This document shows positions 35,318 through 42,935 of a stretch of DNA of 64,000 bases, in pieces. The position numbers were made by a program, and so were the translations under genes. The DNA is taken from positions 1,674,001-1,738,000 of the forward strand of contig NZ_JAFIMU010000007.1 in assembly GCF_017302985.1 (NCBI RefSeq), read 5' to 3'. The DNA is from Corallococcus macrosporus (GTDB taxonomy: Bacteria > Myxococcota > Myxococcia > Myxococcales > Myxococcaceae). The notes beneath the pieces were generated by a model. It saw only the letters and a program-made list of their open reading frames with translations, had not been told where the DNA came from and searched no databases. Within the stretch, counting starts at the first letter, position 1. Every line of letters starts with the position of its first letter.

Positions 35318-36442
35318 TCAGCGCGTGCGCACCCGGCCGTCCATGGGCGCGCCATGCACCTCTTCCAGCGCGGACGTGACGGCGTCCACCTCCGCGCCCA
35401 GTTGCTCCACGCTGTGGCGCAGGCCCGCGCCCGCCACGTCCGCGTCCGCCGCGTCCGCCGAGCGCACCCGAAGCACCTGCGCGTAGAGGTTCTCCAGCGT
35501 GTACGCCAGCCGCGTGAACTCGGCCTCCAGCCGGTCCGCGGCCCGGGTCAGCTCCGCGCGCTGGCGCACCTGTTCATCCAGCACCTGCAACGCCGCGCGC
35601 AGCCGGTCGCGCACCACCGCGTCCTCTTCCGAGGCCCAGCGCGTCTCCAGCTTCTTGCGCTCGTCCGCCAACCGCTGCACGTCCTCCGGCGGCGCCACCG
35701 TGCGCAGCTCGCGCTCGCGGCGGACCAATTCATGGCAGCTCTTGCGCAGGTCCTGCACGGTGCGCTCCGGAGAGCGCACCATCTCCTGCAACACGCCCTT
35801 GCCCGCGCGCAGCTCCGCGAGCAGCTTCTCGCAGACGGCGTCCACGCGCGTCAGGCGCGGATCCGCGGGAGCCTCCGGCACCTTCTCCCGCGGCAGCACC
35901 GGCGCGGGCGGCTCCTCCACGCGCGTGAGCAGCGGGTTGTTGGCCGGGCGCAGGTGCTTCGCCGCGCCCTTGAAGAACCCGAGCGCCACGAACACGAGCC
36001 ACCAGTACTGCTGCGGCAGCCGCAGCACCGTGACGATGCACGCGAACGCGACGATGAGCATCCCCACGCCCACCACCGGGTTGCGCGAGGCCTCCTCCCG
36101 CGCCGCCCGCTCCGCGCGCTTGGCGTCCCGGTGCGCCTGCTGCTGGGCGATGTACGCGTCGCGCTTGGCCTGCCGCTCCGCGCGGCGCAGGGCGTCCTTG
36201 GACTCACGCTCCCACTGCTTCTCCCACCGCTGGCGCTCCCGCTCCGCGCCGCGCTCCCACTCCCGCTCCCAGCGGTCGCGCTCCTTCTCGGTGGGCAGGC
36301 GGCCCATGCGGCGCACCCACCCCTCCAGGGCCGCGTCCTTGCGCGCCCGGCCCTCCTCGATGGCCAGCTCCAGCCGTCGCAGGCGCTCGGCCGCGTCGTG
36401 GGGGGGCGAGGAGGCAGGCGGCGCTTCGCGATCTCGGGGCAC
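35318..36442 (-). CDS. Coiled-coil membrane protein, hypothetical
   Basis: A 374-residue protein. The N-terminal ~115 residues are a highly charged Arg/Glu single-helix or coiled coil (EKERDRWEREWERGAERERQ). Two closely spaced transmembrane helices follow (~122-158). After a Pro-rich joint the C-terminal part (~195-370) is again coiled coil. Both charged ends should face the cytoplasm, so it may be a membrane-anchored scaffold. GTG start at 36442. I do not recognise the family. Confidence 0.72.
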   Translation of the reverse strand: MPRDREAPPASSPPHDAAERLRRLELAIEEGRARKDAALEGWVRRMGRLPTEKERDRWEREWERGAERERQRWEKQWERESKDALRRAERQAKRDAYIAQQQAHRDAKRAERAAREEASRNPVVGVGMLIVAFACIVTVLRLPQQYWWLVFVALGFFKGAAKHLRPANNPLLTRVEEPPAPVLPREKVPEAPADPRLTRVDAVCEKLLAELRAGKGVLQEMVRSPERTVQDLRKSCHELVRRERELRTVAPPEDVQRLADERKKLETRWASEEDAVVRDRLRAALQVLDEQVRQRAELTRAADRLEAEFTRLAYTLENLYAQVLRVRSADAADADVAGAGLRHSVEQLGAEVDAVTSALEEVHGAPMDGRVRTR

Positions 36443-36589
36443 GGGGTGACGCTAACAACTTCTCCCCCCCTTGGGGACTGTCGCACGCGGCCCCATAAGC
36501 CCAGGTGTTGAGCCATTGGCGCGCGGCGGCCAGGCGGACGCAGGGGCGCGGTGGTCCCCCGGGAAGGGATGCGGTAGTGGGAGGGCACG

Positions 36590-37564
36590 ATGACCCTTCC
36601 CACCGCCGCCACCCGCCGCTTCCAGTGGTTCAGCCAGGGCGTGCTCCTCTACACCCTGGGCGTCATCCTCTGGGGCGCGTTCGTGCGGGCCACCGGCTCC
36701 GGCGCGGGCTGCGGCGACCACTGGCCCGTCTGCAACGGCGAGGTGGTGCCCCGCGCGCCCTCCCTCCAGACCCTCATCGAGTACACGCACCGGCTCACCA
36801 GCGGCCTGGCCACGGTGCTGGCCGTCGCGCTCTACGTGTGGGGCCGGCGCGAGTTCCCCAAGGGCCACCCGGGCCGCCGCGCGGCGTTCTGGGCGCTGGT
36901 GTTCATGCTCACGGAAGGCCTGGTGGGCGCGGGCATCGTGCTGCTCAAGTACGTGGCGCAGGACGCGCGCCTGGGCCGCGCGGTGTGGATGGGCGTGCAC
37001 CTGACCAACACCTTCCTCCTGGTGGGCGCGCAGACCCTGGTGGTGTGGGCGTCCAGGGGCCGCGCGCGCATGGTGCTGCGGGGCCAGGGCTCGGCGGGCG
37101 CGGTGCTGGGCGCGAGCATCCTCGGCATGCTGGTGCTGGGCGTCAGCGGCGCGGTGGCCGCGCTGGGCGACACGCTGTTCCCCGCCACCAGCCTCGCGCA
37201 CGGCTTCGAGCAGGACCTGTCGGAGGCGGCGCACGTGCTGCTGCGGCTGCGCGTGTTCCACCCCATCATCGCGGTGGGCATGGGCGCGCTGCTGGTGTTC
37301 GGCGGCCGCTGGGTGGCGCGGGTGCGGCCCTCGCCGGACGTGCGGCGCGCTTCCACGCTGCTCACCGCCGTGTACGTCGCGCAGCTGGGCGCGGGCGTCG
37401 TGAACCTGGTGCTGCTGGCGCCGGTGGCGATGCAGTTGGTGCACCTGCTGCTCGCGGACTGCGTGTGGATGTGCGTGGTGCGGCTGTGCGCGGCGGGGCT
37501 CGCGGAGGACGCGCCGCGCCTGGAGCCCTCGGCCGATCCTGCGTCCCGCGTGGAGCCGGTGTAG
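36590..37564 (+). CDS. ctaA: Haem A synthase (COX15/CtaA)
   Basis: A 324-residue membrane protein with eight hydrophobic helices that oxidises the C8 methyl of haem O to make haem A for aa3-type cytochrome oxidases. Conserved haem-ligand histidines are visible in GDHWPVCNG, IEYTHRLTSG, MGVHLTNTF and LRVFHPIIAV, and MQLVHLLLAD at the end. The paired cysteines of Gram-positive CtaA (loop 1) are represented by CGDHWPVC. The ATG at 36590 is 5 bases after GGAGG. No other oxidase gene lies here, so it is an isolated biogenesis gene. Confidence 0.88.
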   Translation: MTLPTAATRRFQWFSQGVLLYTLGVILWGAFVRATGSGAGCGDHWPVCNGEVVPRAPSLQTLIEYTHRLTSGLATVLAVALYVWGRREFPKGHPGRRAAFWALVFMLTEGLVGAGIVLLKYVAQDARLGRAVWMGVHLTNTFLLVGAQTLVVWASRGRARMVLRGQGSAGAVLGASILGMLVLGVSGAVAALGDTLFPATSLAHGFEQDLSEAAHVLLRLRVFHPIIAVGMGALLVFGGRWVARVRPSPDVRRASTLLTAVYVAQLGAGVVNLVLLAPVAMQLVHLLLADCVWMCVVRLCAAGLAEDAPRLEPSADPASRVEPV

Positions 37565-37571
37565 CGCGGTT

Positions 37572-39059
37572 TCAGCCGCGCAGGCCCCGGGGCACCAGCA
37601 CGCGGGCCACTGCTTCGAAGAGGCCGCTGACGGCGAGCGCGAGCACCGCCGCGGGCACCGCGCCCTCCAGGATGAGCCCCACGTCGTCCAGGCGGATGCC
37701 GGTGAGGATGGGCTGGCCGTAGCCGCCCGCGCCCACCAGCGCGCCCAGCGTGGCCGTCCCCACGTTGATGACCGCCGCCGTCTGGATGCCCGCGAGGATG
37801 GACGCCGCCGCCATGGGCAGCTCGACGCGCCACAGCCTCGCGCCGGACGGCAGGCCCAGCGCCTCCGCGGACTCGCGCACCTCCCACGGGATGCCCTGGA
37901 GCCCCGCCGCCGTGTTCCGCACGATGGGCAGCAGGCTGTAGAGGAACAGCGCCGCGATGGCCGGCTTCGAGCCGATGCCCAAGAGCGGAATCATGAACAC
38001 CAGCAGCGCCAGCGACGGCACCGTCTGGATGACGCTGGAGAGCCCCAGCACGCCCTGCCCCAGGCGCGGACGGCGCGCGGCCACCACGCCCAGCGGGATG
38101 GCCAGCGCGATGGCCGCCAGCAGCGACAGCCCCACGAGGAACAGGTGCTCGCGCGTGCGCTGCCAGACGCGGGACGCCCGCCCGTCCGTGCGCACCTCCG
38201 CCGTCAGCCCCAGCGACGCCTGGAGGAAGTCCGCGGCCACCTGCGCCTCCGGCACGTGCTCCAGCCGCGCGCGGGCGTTGAGCTGGACCATCTTCGCCTC
38301 CGACAGCGAGCCCTCCAGCCGGCCCAGCGCCCGGACCACTTCGGGCGTGCGCGTCTCCAGGTCCGCGCGGTAGAGGAGCACGGCGTCGTACGCGGGGAAG
38401 TGGTGCCGGTCGTCCTCCAGCACGCGCAAGCCATAGGCGGCCACTTCCGCGTCCGTGGAGTACAGGTCCGTGAGCTGGATGGCGCCGCTCTCCATGCCCC
38501 GGTACGCCAGGTCGTGGTCCAGGCCGCGCACGTCGCGCTGGGGCAGGCCGTATGCGTCGCGCAGCGCGGGCCAGCCGTCGCCCCGCTGCATGAACTCGTT
38601 GCTGAAGCCCACGCGCAGCTCCGGGTGGGCCGTCAGGTCGGAGATGCGCCGGATGCCCAGCCGCTGGGCCTCCGCTTCCTTCATGCCCAGCGCGTACGTG
38701 TTGTTGAAACCCAATGGCGCGCTCATCCGCAGGCCCTCGCCCGCGAGCGCCTTCATCAACGCCACGTCGTCCGGCAGCGCGCGCCCCACGAGCAGCTCCT
38801 GGCGCAGCGTCCCGGTGTACTCGGGGTAGACGTCCAGCTCGCCCCGGCGCAACGCTTCCCAGAGCACCGTGGTGCCGCCCAGCTCGCGCCGGTGCGAGGC
38901 CCGCGCGCCGGCGTCCTTCGCCACCTGCGCCACCATCTCCCCGAGGATGACGGACTCGGTGAACTTCTTGGACCCCACGCGCACCTGGGGGCCCCCGCCG
39001 TCGGTGCGCGTGCACGCGACGCCGGACAGCAGCAGACACACCAGCGCCAGCGCGCGCAT
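37572..39059 (-). CDS. Fused glycine-betaine-type binding protein and permease
   Basis: A 495-residue osmoprotectant-type ABC transporter subunit. A lipoprotein signal (SGVAC, Cys16) leads to a periplasmic OpuAC/ProX-like binding domain (~24-290, starting VRVGSKKFTESVILGEM), followed by five or six transmembrane helices (~300-490) with the permease EAA-type loop (ESAEALGLPSGARLWRVELP). Substrates of this class are choline, glycine betaine, carnitine or ergothioneine. The binding domain is N-terminal here; fused systems such as EgtU and OpuF-like proteins usually place it after the membrane part. Start ATG 39059 overlaps the ATPase gene stop as TGATG. Confidence 0.88.
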   Translation of the reverse strand: MRALALVCLLLSGVACTRTDGGGPQVRVGSKKFTESVILGEMVAQVAKDAGARASHRRELGGTTVLWEALRRGELDVYPEYTGTLRQELLVGRALPDDVALMKALAGEGLRMSAPLGFNNTYALGMKEAEAQRLGIRRISDLTAHPELRVGFSNEFMQRGDGWPALRDAYGLPQRDVRGLDHDLAYRGMESGAIQLTDLYSTDAEVAAYGLRVLEDDRHHFPAYDAVLLYRADLETRTPEVVRALGRLEGSLSEAKMVQLNARARLEHVPEAQVAADFLQASLGLTAEVRTDGRASRVWQRTREHLFLVGLSLLAAIALAIPLGVVAARRPRLGQGVLGLSSVIQTVPSLALLVFMIPLLGIGSKPAIAALFLYSLLPIVRNTAAGLQGIPWEVRESAEALGLPSGARLWRVELPMAAASILAGIQTAAVINVGTATLGALVGAGGYGQPILTGIRLDDVGLILEGAVPAAVLALAVSGLFEAVARVLVPRGLRG

Positions 39060-39817
39060 CACCCGGACCTCCGCAGGGGCAGCGGGCGCTGGGCCTGGAT
39101 GAACCGCGTGACGAACGGCTCCGAGGGCCGCGTCTCCAGTGCGTCCAGCGTGCCCTCCTGCACCACCTGGCCCTCGCGCATCAGCACGATGCCGTCGCCC
39201 AGGAAGGCGGCCTCCGCCAGGTCGTGGGTGACGAGCACCACCGTCTTGCCCAGGCGCTCGAAGATGCCGCGCAGGTCCGTCTGGAGGTCGTGGCGCACCA
39301 GCGGATCCAACGCGCCCAGCGGTTCGTCCAGGAGCAGCACGTCCGGGTCCAGCATCAACGCGCGCATCAGCGCCACGCGCTGCCGCTGGCCTCCGGAGAG
39401 CTCGCCGGGAAAGCGCTCCAGCGCGTCCGCCGGCAATCGCGTCAGGTCCATCAACTGCGCCAGCCGCTCGCGGATCCGCGCCTCCGGCCAGCGCAGGTGC
39501 CGCGCCATCAGCGTGACGTTCCGCGCGCCGGTGAGGTGCGGGAACAGGCCTCCGCCCTGGAGCGCGTAGCCCACGCGGCGGCGCACGGCGAGCAGCGCGT
39601 CCGCGTCCCGTGGCAGGGGCTGTCCGTCGAAGAGCACGCGCCCCGTGTCGGGACGGAGCAGGCCGTTGAGCAGCCGCAGCAGCGTGGACTTCCCGCAGCC
39701 GCTGGGGCCGATGAGCACCGTGGTGGCGCCCTTTGGCAGCGTCAGGCTCAGCGGGTGCAGGGCCTGCGCGGCACCGAAGCGCTTGGAGACTTCTTCCAGG
39801 AGGAACACGGACGCCAC
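39059..39817 (-). CDS. ABC transporter ATPase for osmolyte/quaternary amine import
   Basis: A 252-residue ABC ATPase, partner of the fused binding protein/permease encoded next. It has Walker A GPSGCGKST (~37-45), a Q-loop around ALQGGGLFPHLT, signature LSGGQRQR (~140-147), Walker B LLLDEPLGALDP and a switch His in VTHDLAEA. No CBS domains follow (these sense ionic strength in OpuA-like ATPases), so regulation is different. GTG start at 39817. With the next gene it forms a complete two-gene importer. Confidence 0.9.
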   Translation of the reverse strand: MASVFLLEEVSKRFGAAQALHPLSLTLPKGATTVLIGPSGCGKSTLLRLLNGLLRPDTGRVLFDGQPLPRDADALLAVRRRVGYALQGGGLFPHLTGARNVTLMARHLRWPEARIRERLAQLMDLTRLPADALERFPGELSGGQRQRVALMRALMLDPDVLLLDEPLGALDPLVRHDLQTDLRGIFERLGKTVVLVTHDLAEAAFLGDGIVLMREGQVVQEGTLDALETRPSEPFVTRFIQAQRPLPLRRSG

Positions 39818-39823
39818 GTCCCT

Positions 39824-40798
39824 TCAGCGCGGAGCGAACACGCCGTTGCAGGCGGTCGGCAGGGGGAAGGAAGCGCTCGCCGGAAGGCTGCACGCCGCGA
39901 ACAGGCCCCAGCCGCTCCGGTCCACGCCGCCGGCCCAGACCTGGACGTCGCCCCCCGGACCGGGCGCGGTGAAGTGGAGGCAGCGCGTGGCCAGGCCCTC
40001 CACGTAGCAGTCGCGCACCTCCACCGGACCGGCGCCCGGGAGCGCGTCACGCAGCTCCTCCACGCTCCGGTCGCGCCACCGCTCCACCTGGGCCGCGCTC
40101 GGATGTGCCGGGAAGAAGACGCTCCAGGAGAAGGTGGACGCGGCACAGCGGATCCTCCCCGCGCGCGTCGTCGAGTCCGCGAGCTCGCAGCCCTCCGGCA
40201 GATACAGCAACCGCCACGGCAGGCGCGGCGGCGTGATGAGCGACGAGGGCGCCAGCACGTCGCCTTCCGGGTTGCCCCGCGTGGCCAGGTACGCGAACAG
40301 CTCCAGGCACCGGCCCAGCCCCGAGCGGACGGGCTCGCGCGCCACGCAGCCCAGCTGCCGCACGTGGCCCGCGGAGGGCGTCACCGCCGCGACGTATCCG
40401 CCCACGGGGCATGGCCCTTCGCCCTTCGCACCGGCGCACTGCTCGAAGCGCAGGGACGGGTGCGGATGTCCCGCGAGCGGCAGCTCTCCCCGGACCTCCG
40501 TGAGCACCGGGCCCAGGCGCGCATGGACGCGGGCGCGTCCCGACTCCACCGCCTGCGCCTCGCTCAGCCCGGGCTGTTCATGCAGCCACACGGAGAGCGC
40601 GCCGCAGCGGTACGTGCGCGACGTGGCGCTGTCCGGGACGGGGACGCAGCCCTCGAAGAGGGAACGCGCGTCGTCGACGAAGGGGCCCGCGGGTGTCGCT
40701 CCCACGGGCGGGACGGCGGGGACCACCGGCATGGACGCCTGACACGCGCCCAGCAGCCCCGCGAGCATCCCCCCCACCGCCGACAGTGCCGTGCGCAT
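39824..40798 (-). CDS. Hypothetical lipoprotein
   Basis: A 324-residue lipoprotein (lipobox LGAC, Cys19). After an Ala/Pro hinge the mature protein appears to contain two similar halves, each with a Cys-bounded beta/alpha unit: GCVPVPDSATSRTYRCGALSVWLHE (~50-75) and GCELADSTTRAGRIRCAASTFSWSV (~205-230), each followed by a helix and RFEQC or TRCLHF. This suggests an internal duplication with paired disulfides. It precedes the ABC importer ATPase by 6 bases on the same strand. I do not recognise the family. Confidence 0.75.
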   Translation of the reverse strand: MRTALSAVGGMLAGLLGACQASMPVVPAVPPVGATPAGPFVDDARSLFEGCVPVPDSATSRTYRCGALSVWLHEQPGLSEAQAVESGRARVHARLGPVLTEVRGELPLAGHPHPSLRFEQCAGAKGEGPCPVGGYVAAVTPSAGHVRQLGCVAREPVRSGLGRCLELFAYLATRGNPEGDVLAPSSLITPPRLPWRLLYLPEGCELADSTTRAGRIRCAASTFSWSVFFPAHPSAAQVERWRDRSVEELRDALPGAGPVEVRDCYVEGLATRCLHFTAPGPGGDVQVWAGGVDRSGWGLFAACSLPASASFPLPTACNGVFAPR

Positions 40799-40877
40799 TC
40801 GCGAGGGATTAGGCGCCGGACCCGGCCGAGTCAACCGGCCCGTCGGCCCGACGCCCACCGCGCTACACACGCGACTG

Positions 40878-41552
40878 CTACTTCTTCATCTGCTTCTCGA
40901 GGTCCTTCGCCTGCATCTCGTTGTTGCTGACGACGGTCTCGGTGTCGCTCAGGAGCGCCAGGAAGGTGCCGTCGTTCTTGTACTCCTTGCGGCCCTCCTT
41001 GAGGATCTCCTTGCCCTTCTTCTGGTCCTCCGCGATGCGCGACAGGAAGGCCTTGTCGAATTCGGGGCCCTGCTTGGACTGGAGCTTGGTGATCTCCTCG
41101 TTCGTCTTGTCCATGGCCTTGCCCAGCTTCTCGTCGGCGCCCTTCATCTTCTTGTCGTAGCCCTCCTGCACGCCGGAGCCGCCCGTGCCCTCCTCGGAGG
41201 TCTGGCGGCTGTCGTTGAGCGCGCTGATCTGCATCTGCTGGTGCTGGGCCCAGGTGCGCAGCGACTCCTGGCTCTTCTCGTGGTCCTCGCGCAGCTTGGT
41301 GGCGAACTCCTTCACGCGCGGATCCGACGCCTGCTGCTCCGCGAGCCGCGCCATCTCGATCTGGCGGTTGTTGAAGACAGCCAGCTTGCCCACGTACTGC
41401 ACGCGCTTGCCGGCCGCTTCGCCCACGGCCTTGCCCTGCTTCATCTCCTGCTTGGCCTGCTTGGACTCGTCGTTGGCGTGGGCCGCGAAGCCCATCAGCC
41501 CCGTCACGACCGCCACCGTCACCGCCCGCGCCTTCCAGTTCGTCTTGACCAT
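40878..41552 (-). CDS. DUF4142-type periplasmic helical protein
   Basis: A 224-residue exported protein (signal peptide ~1-26) with a DUF4142-like ferritin-fold helical region: YVGKLAVFNNRQIEMARLAEQQASDPRVKEFATKL ... DHEKSQESLRTWA, then two further helices rich in Lys/Glu/Gln. DUF4142 proteins are periplasmic and are often linked with stress or envelope homeostasis; their activity is not known. The middle has a Gly/Ser linker (SEEGTGGSG). The ATG at 41552 has GGAGG about 9 bases upstream. Stand-alone gene. Confidence 0.85.
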   Translation of the reverse strand: MVKTNWKARAVTVAVVTGLMGFAAHANDESKQAKQEMKQGKAVGEAAGKRVQYVGKLAVFNNRQIEMARLAEQQASDPRVKEFATKLREDHEKSQESLRTWAQHQQMQISALNDSRQTSEEGTGGSGVQEGYDKKMKGADEKLGKAMDKTNEEITKLQSKQGPEFDKAFLSRIAEDQKKGKEILKEGRKEYKNDGTFLALLSDTETVVSNNEMQAKDLEKQMKK

Positions 41553-41682
41553 GGTTCCAGCCTCCCCGCCTCCGCGGATGAAAGATCGACGGAAGCAAGG
41601 TGGGGCCGGGACCGCGCGGTGCCAGGGCCGCCCGGCCGAGCGCCCCGCCCTCGCGGACGAGGCCCCGGGGAAGGACGCCGCG

Positions 41683-42708
41683 TCACTCCATGGACAGCAG
41701 GCCGCGCACCACCGCGCCGCGCCCCGGCGCCGTGGCCTGGGCCCAGCCGCGCAGCAGCGCCAGCACCTCCGTGGAGAAGCCCGGCGTGTCGAGCAGCGTG
41801 ACGGTGGTGGACGTCCCGCCCGTCTGCGCCTGCTCGAAGCGCGCGGTGAGCCAGCACGTCCCGGCGTTCGCGCCCTCGGGCACCGTGCGCGACACCTCCA
41901 GCTCCAGCAGCGCGGAGGGACACAGCCAGGCTTCCGCCCAGCGCAGCCGCCGCTCCAGCAGCGCGCCCAGGGACGCGTTCGCGGCGGTGGCCTCCAGCGC
42001 CAGGGGCATGCCGTCGCCGGACGGCGGCAGGTACACCTCGCGCAGGAAGGGCGGCTCGCGGGTCAGCGCGTGCGCCGTCGCGCGCAGCCACAGGCGGCAG
42101 TCGCGCAGCACCTCCGCCGTGGGCGCCTCGAAGGGGGGCAGCGGGTGGCGCGTCGCGGAGCGGCGGCTGCTCTTGCGGTCCGCCTCCACCTCCACGAAGG
42201 GGGACACGCGCGCGCGGCCCTCCACCGCGCCCTCCACCTCCAGGCCCAGCCGCTCCAGCCGCGAGCCCCGGCCCAGGCCGCGCCACAGGTCCACGAAGGC
42301 CGCCGCCAGCGGCGCCGCGTTCGCGACCGAGTACGGCCGCCACTCCACGCGCTGGCACACCACGCGCGCCGAAGGCACCCGCGCGCCCGGAGGCCCCAGG
42401 CCCAGCGTCAGGTCTTCGCCGCCCACCGCCACGCGCGCGGACAGCACGTGCCGCACCGGGCCCTCCAGAAGCCACACCCGCAGGGCCCCGCGCGGCACCG
42501 CGCCCTCCACGTAGCGAGCCCCCAACAGCCACAGCTCGCCCTGGATGAGCACGTCCTCGCCCCGGGGCGCGTGCAGGTTCGGCTTCGAGTCCTGACAGCC
42601 CAGGACCCAGGCCCCGCGGCCCTCCTGGACCCAGCGCACCCGAAGGCCCTCCGGCAACGCCTCCAACGCGCGCCGCGTGGCCTCCGCCTCGCTCATTCCC
42701 TCCGCCAT
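41683..42708 (-). CDS. Hypothetical protein
   Basis: A 341-residue soluble protein I do not recognise. It has beta-rich segments with many Arg/Glu (LLGARYVEGAVPRGALRVWLLEG, SARVAVGGEDLTLGLG), a central RKSSRRSATRHPLPPFE linker and a helical C-terminal half ending VLALLRGWAQATAPGRGAVVRGLL. No signal peptide. ATG at 42708. The gene lies downstream of the alpha-2-macroglobulin operon but has its own promoter-like elements and an operator-like dyad, so it is probably controlled separately. Confidence 0.72.
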   Translation of the reverse strand: MAEGMSEAEATRRALEALPEGLRVRWVQEGRGAWVLGCQDSKPNLHAPRGEDVLIQGELWLLGARYVEGAVPRGALRVWLLEGPVRHVLSARVAVGGEDLTLGLGPPGARVPSARVVCQRVEWRPYSVANAAPLAAAFVDLWRGLGRGSRLERLGLEVEGAVEGRARVSPFVEVEADRKSSRRSATRHPLPPFEAPTAEVLRDCRLWLRATAHALTREPPFLREVYLPPSGDGMPLALEATAANASLGALLERRLRWAEAWLCPSALLELEVSRTVPEGANAGTCWLTARFEQAQTGGTSTTVTLLDTPGFSTEVLALLRGWAQATAPGRGAVVRGLLSME

Positions 42709-42725
42709 TGGGCCCCTCGCACCAA

Positions 42726-42757
42726 ACAGCGCTACGGTATTCTTCCGTAATAGCTGT
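42726..42757. promoter_or_regulatory. Operator-like dyad over promoter
   Basis: Nested inverted arms ACAGC/GCTGT (outer, 42726-42730 and 42753-42757) and TACGG/CCGTA (inner, 42733-42737 and 42745-42749) surround a 7-base AT-rich centre. It covers the putative -10 region and transcription start of the gene beginning at 42708, the position expected for a repressor. Confidence 0.5.
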
Positions 42758-42776
42758 GATTAGGGGCACCTGTCAG
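42747..42776 (-). promoter_or_regulatory. Sigma-70-type promoter
   Basis: On the minus strand CTGACA (-35, 42776-42771), an 18-base spacer and TATTAC (-10, 42752-42747) match the housekeeping consensus in 5 of 6 and 4 of 6 bases. The local stretch is much more AT-rich than its surroundings. A start near 42740 would leave a ~30-base leader. Confidence 0.5.
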
Positions 42777-42867
42777 CACGTTTTTCGCGGTTTCCCGGAT
42801 GGGTAATGGGAAACCCTGTAGGCCTGGGTAGGGATGGCAAGGGCCGCCCTCCGGAGCCGGAGCGCCT

Positions 42868-42894
42868 CAACTGGTCCGACAGTCGGACCAGTTG
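42868..42894. promoter_or_regulatory. Perfect 27-bp palindrome (regulator site or terminator)
   Basis: CAACTGGTCCGAC, one base, then its exact complement GTCGGACCAGTTG, between the alpha-2-macroglobulin operon end (42936) and the next gene. Outer arms GCCGCCC/GGGCGGC (42843-42849, 42894-42900) could extend it. Each half resembles the CTGGTCCGAC half of FadR-type GntR operators. There is no T-tract, so a DNA-binding site is at least as likely as a terminator. Confidence 0.6.
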
Positions 42895-42935
42895 GGCGGC
42901 AGCCGCTCCCGGGTGGGGGCCCTGCCGGTTTCCCG

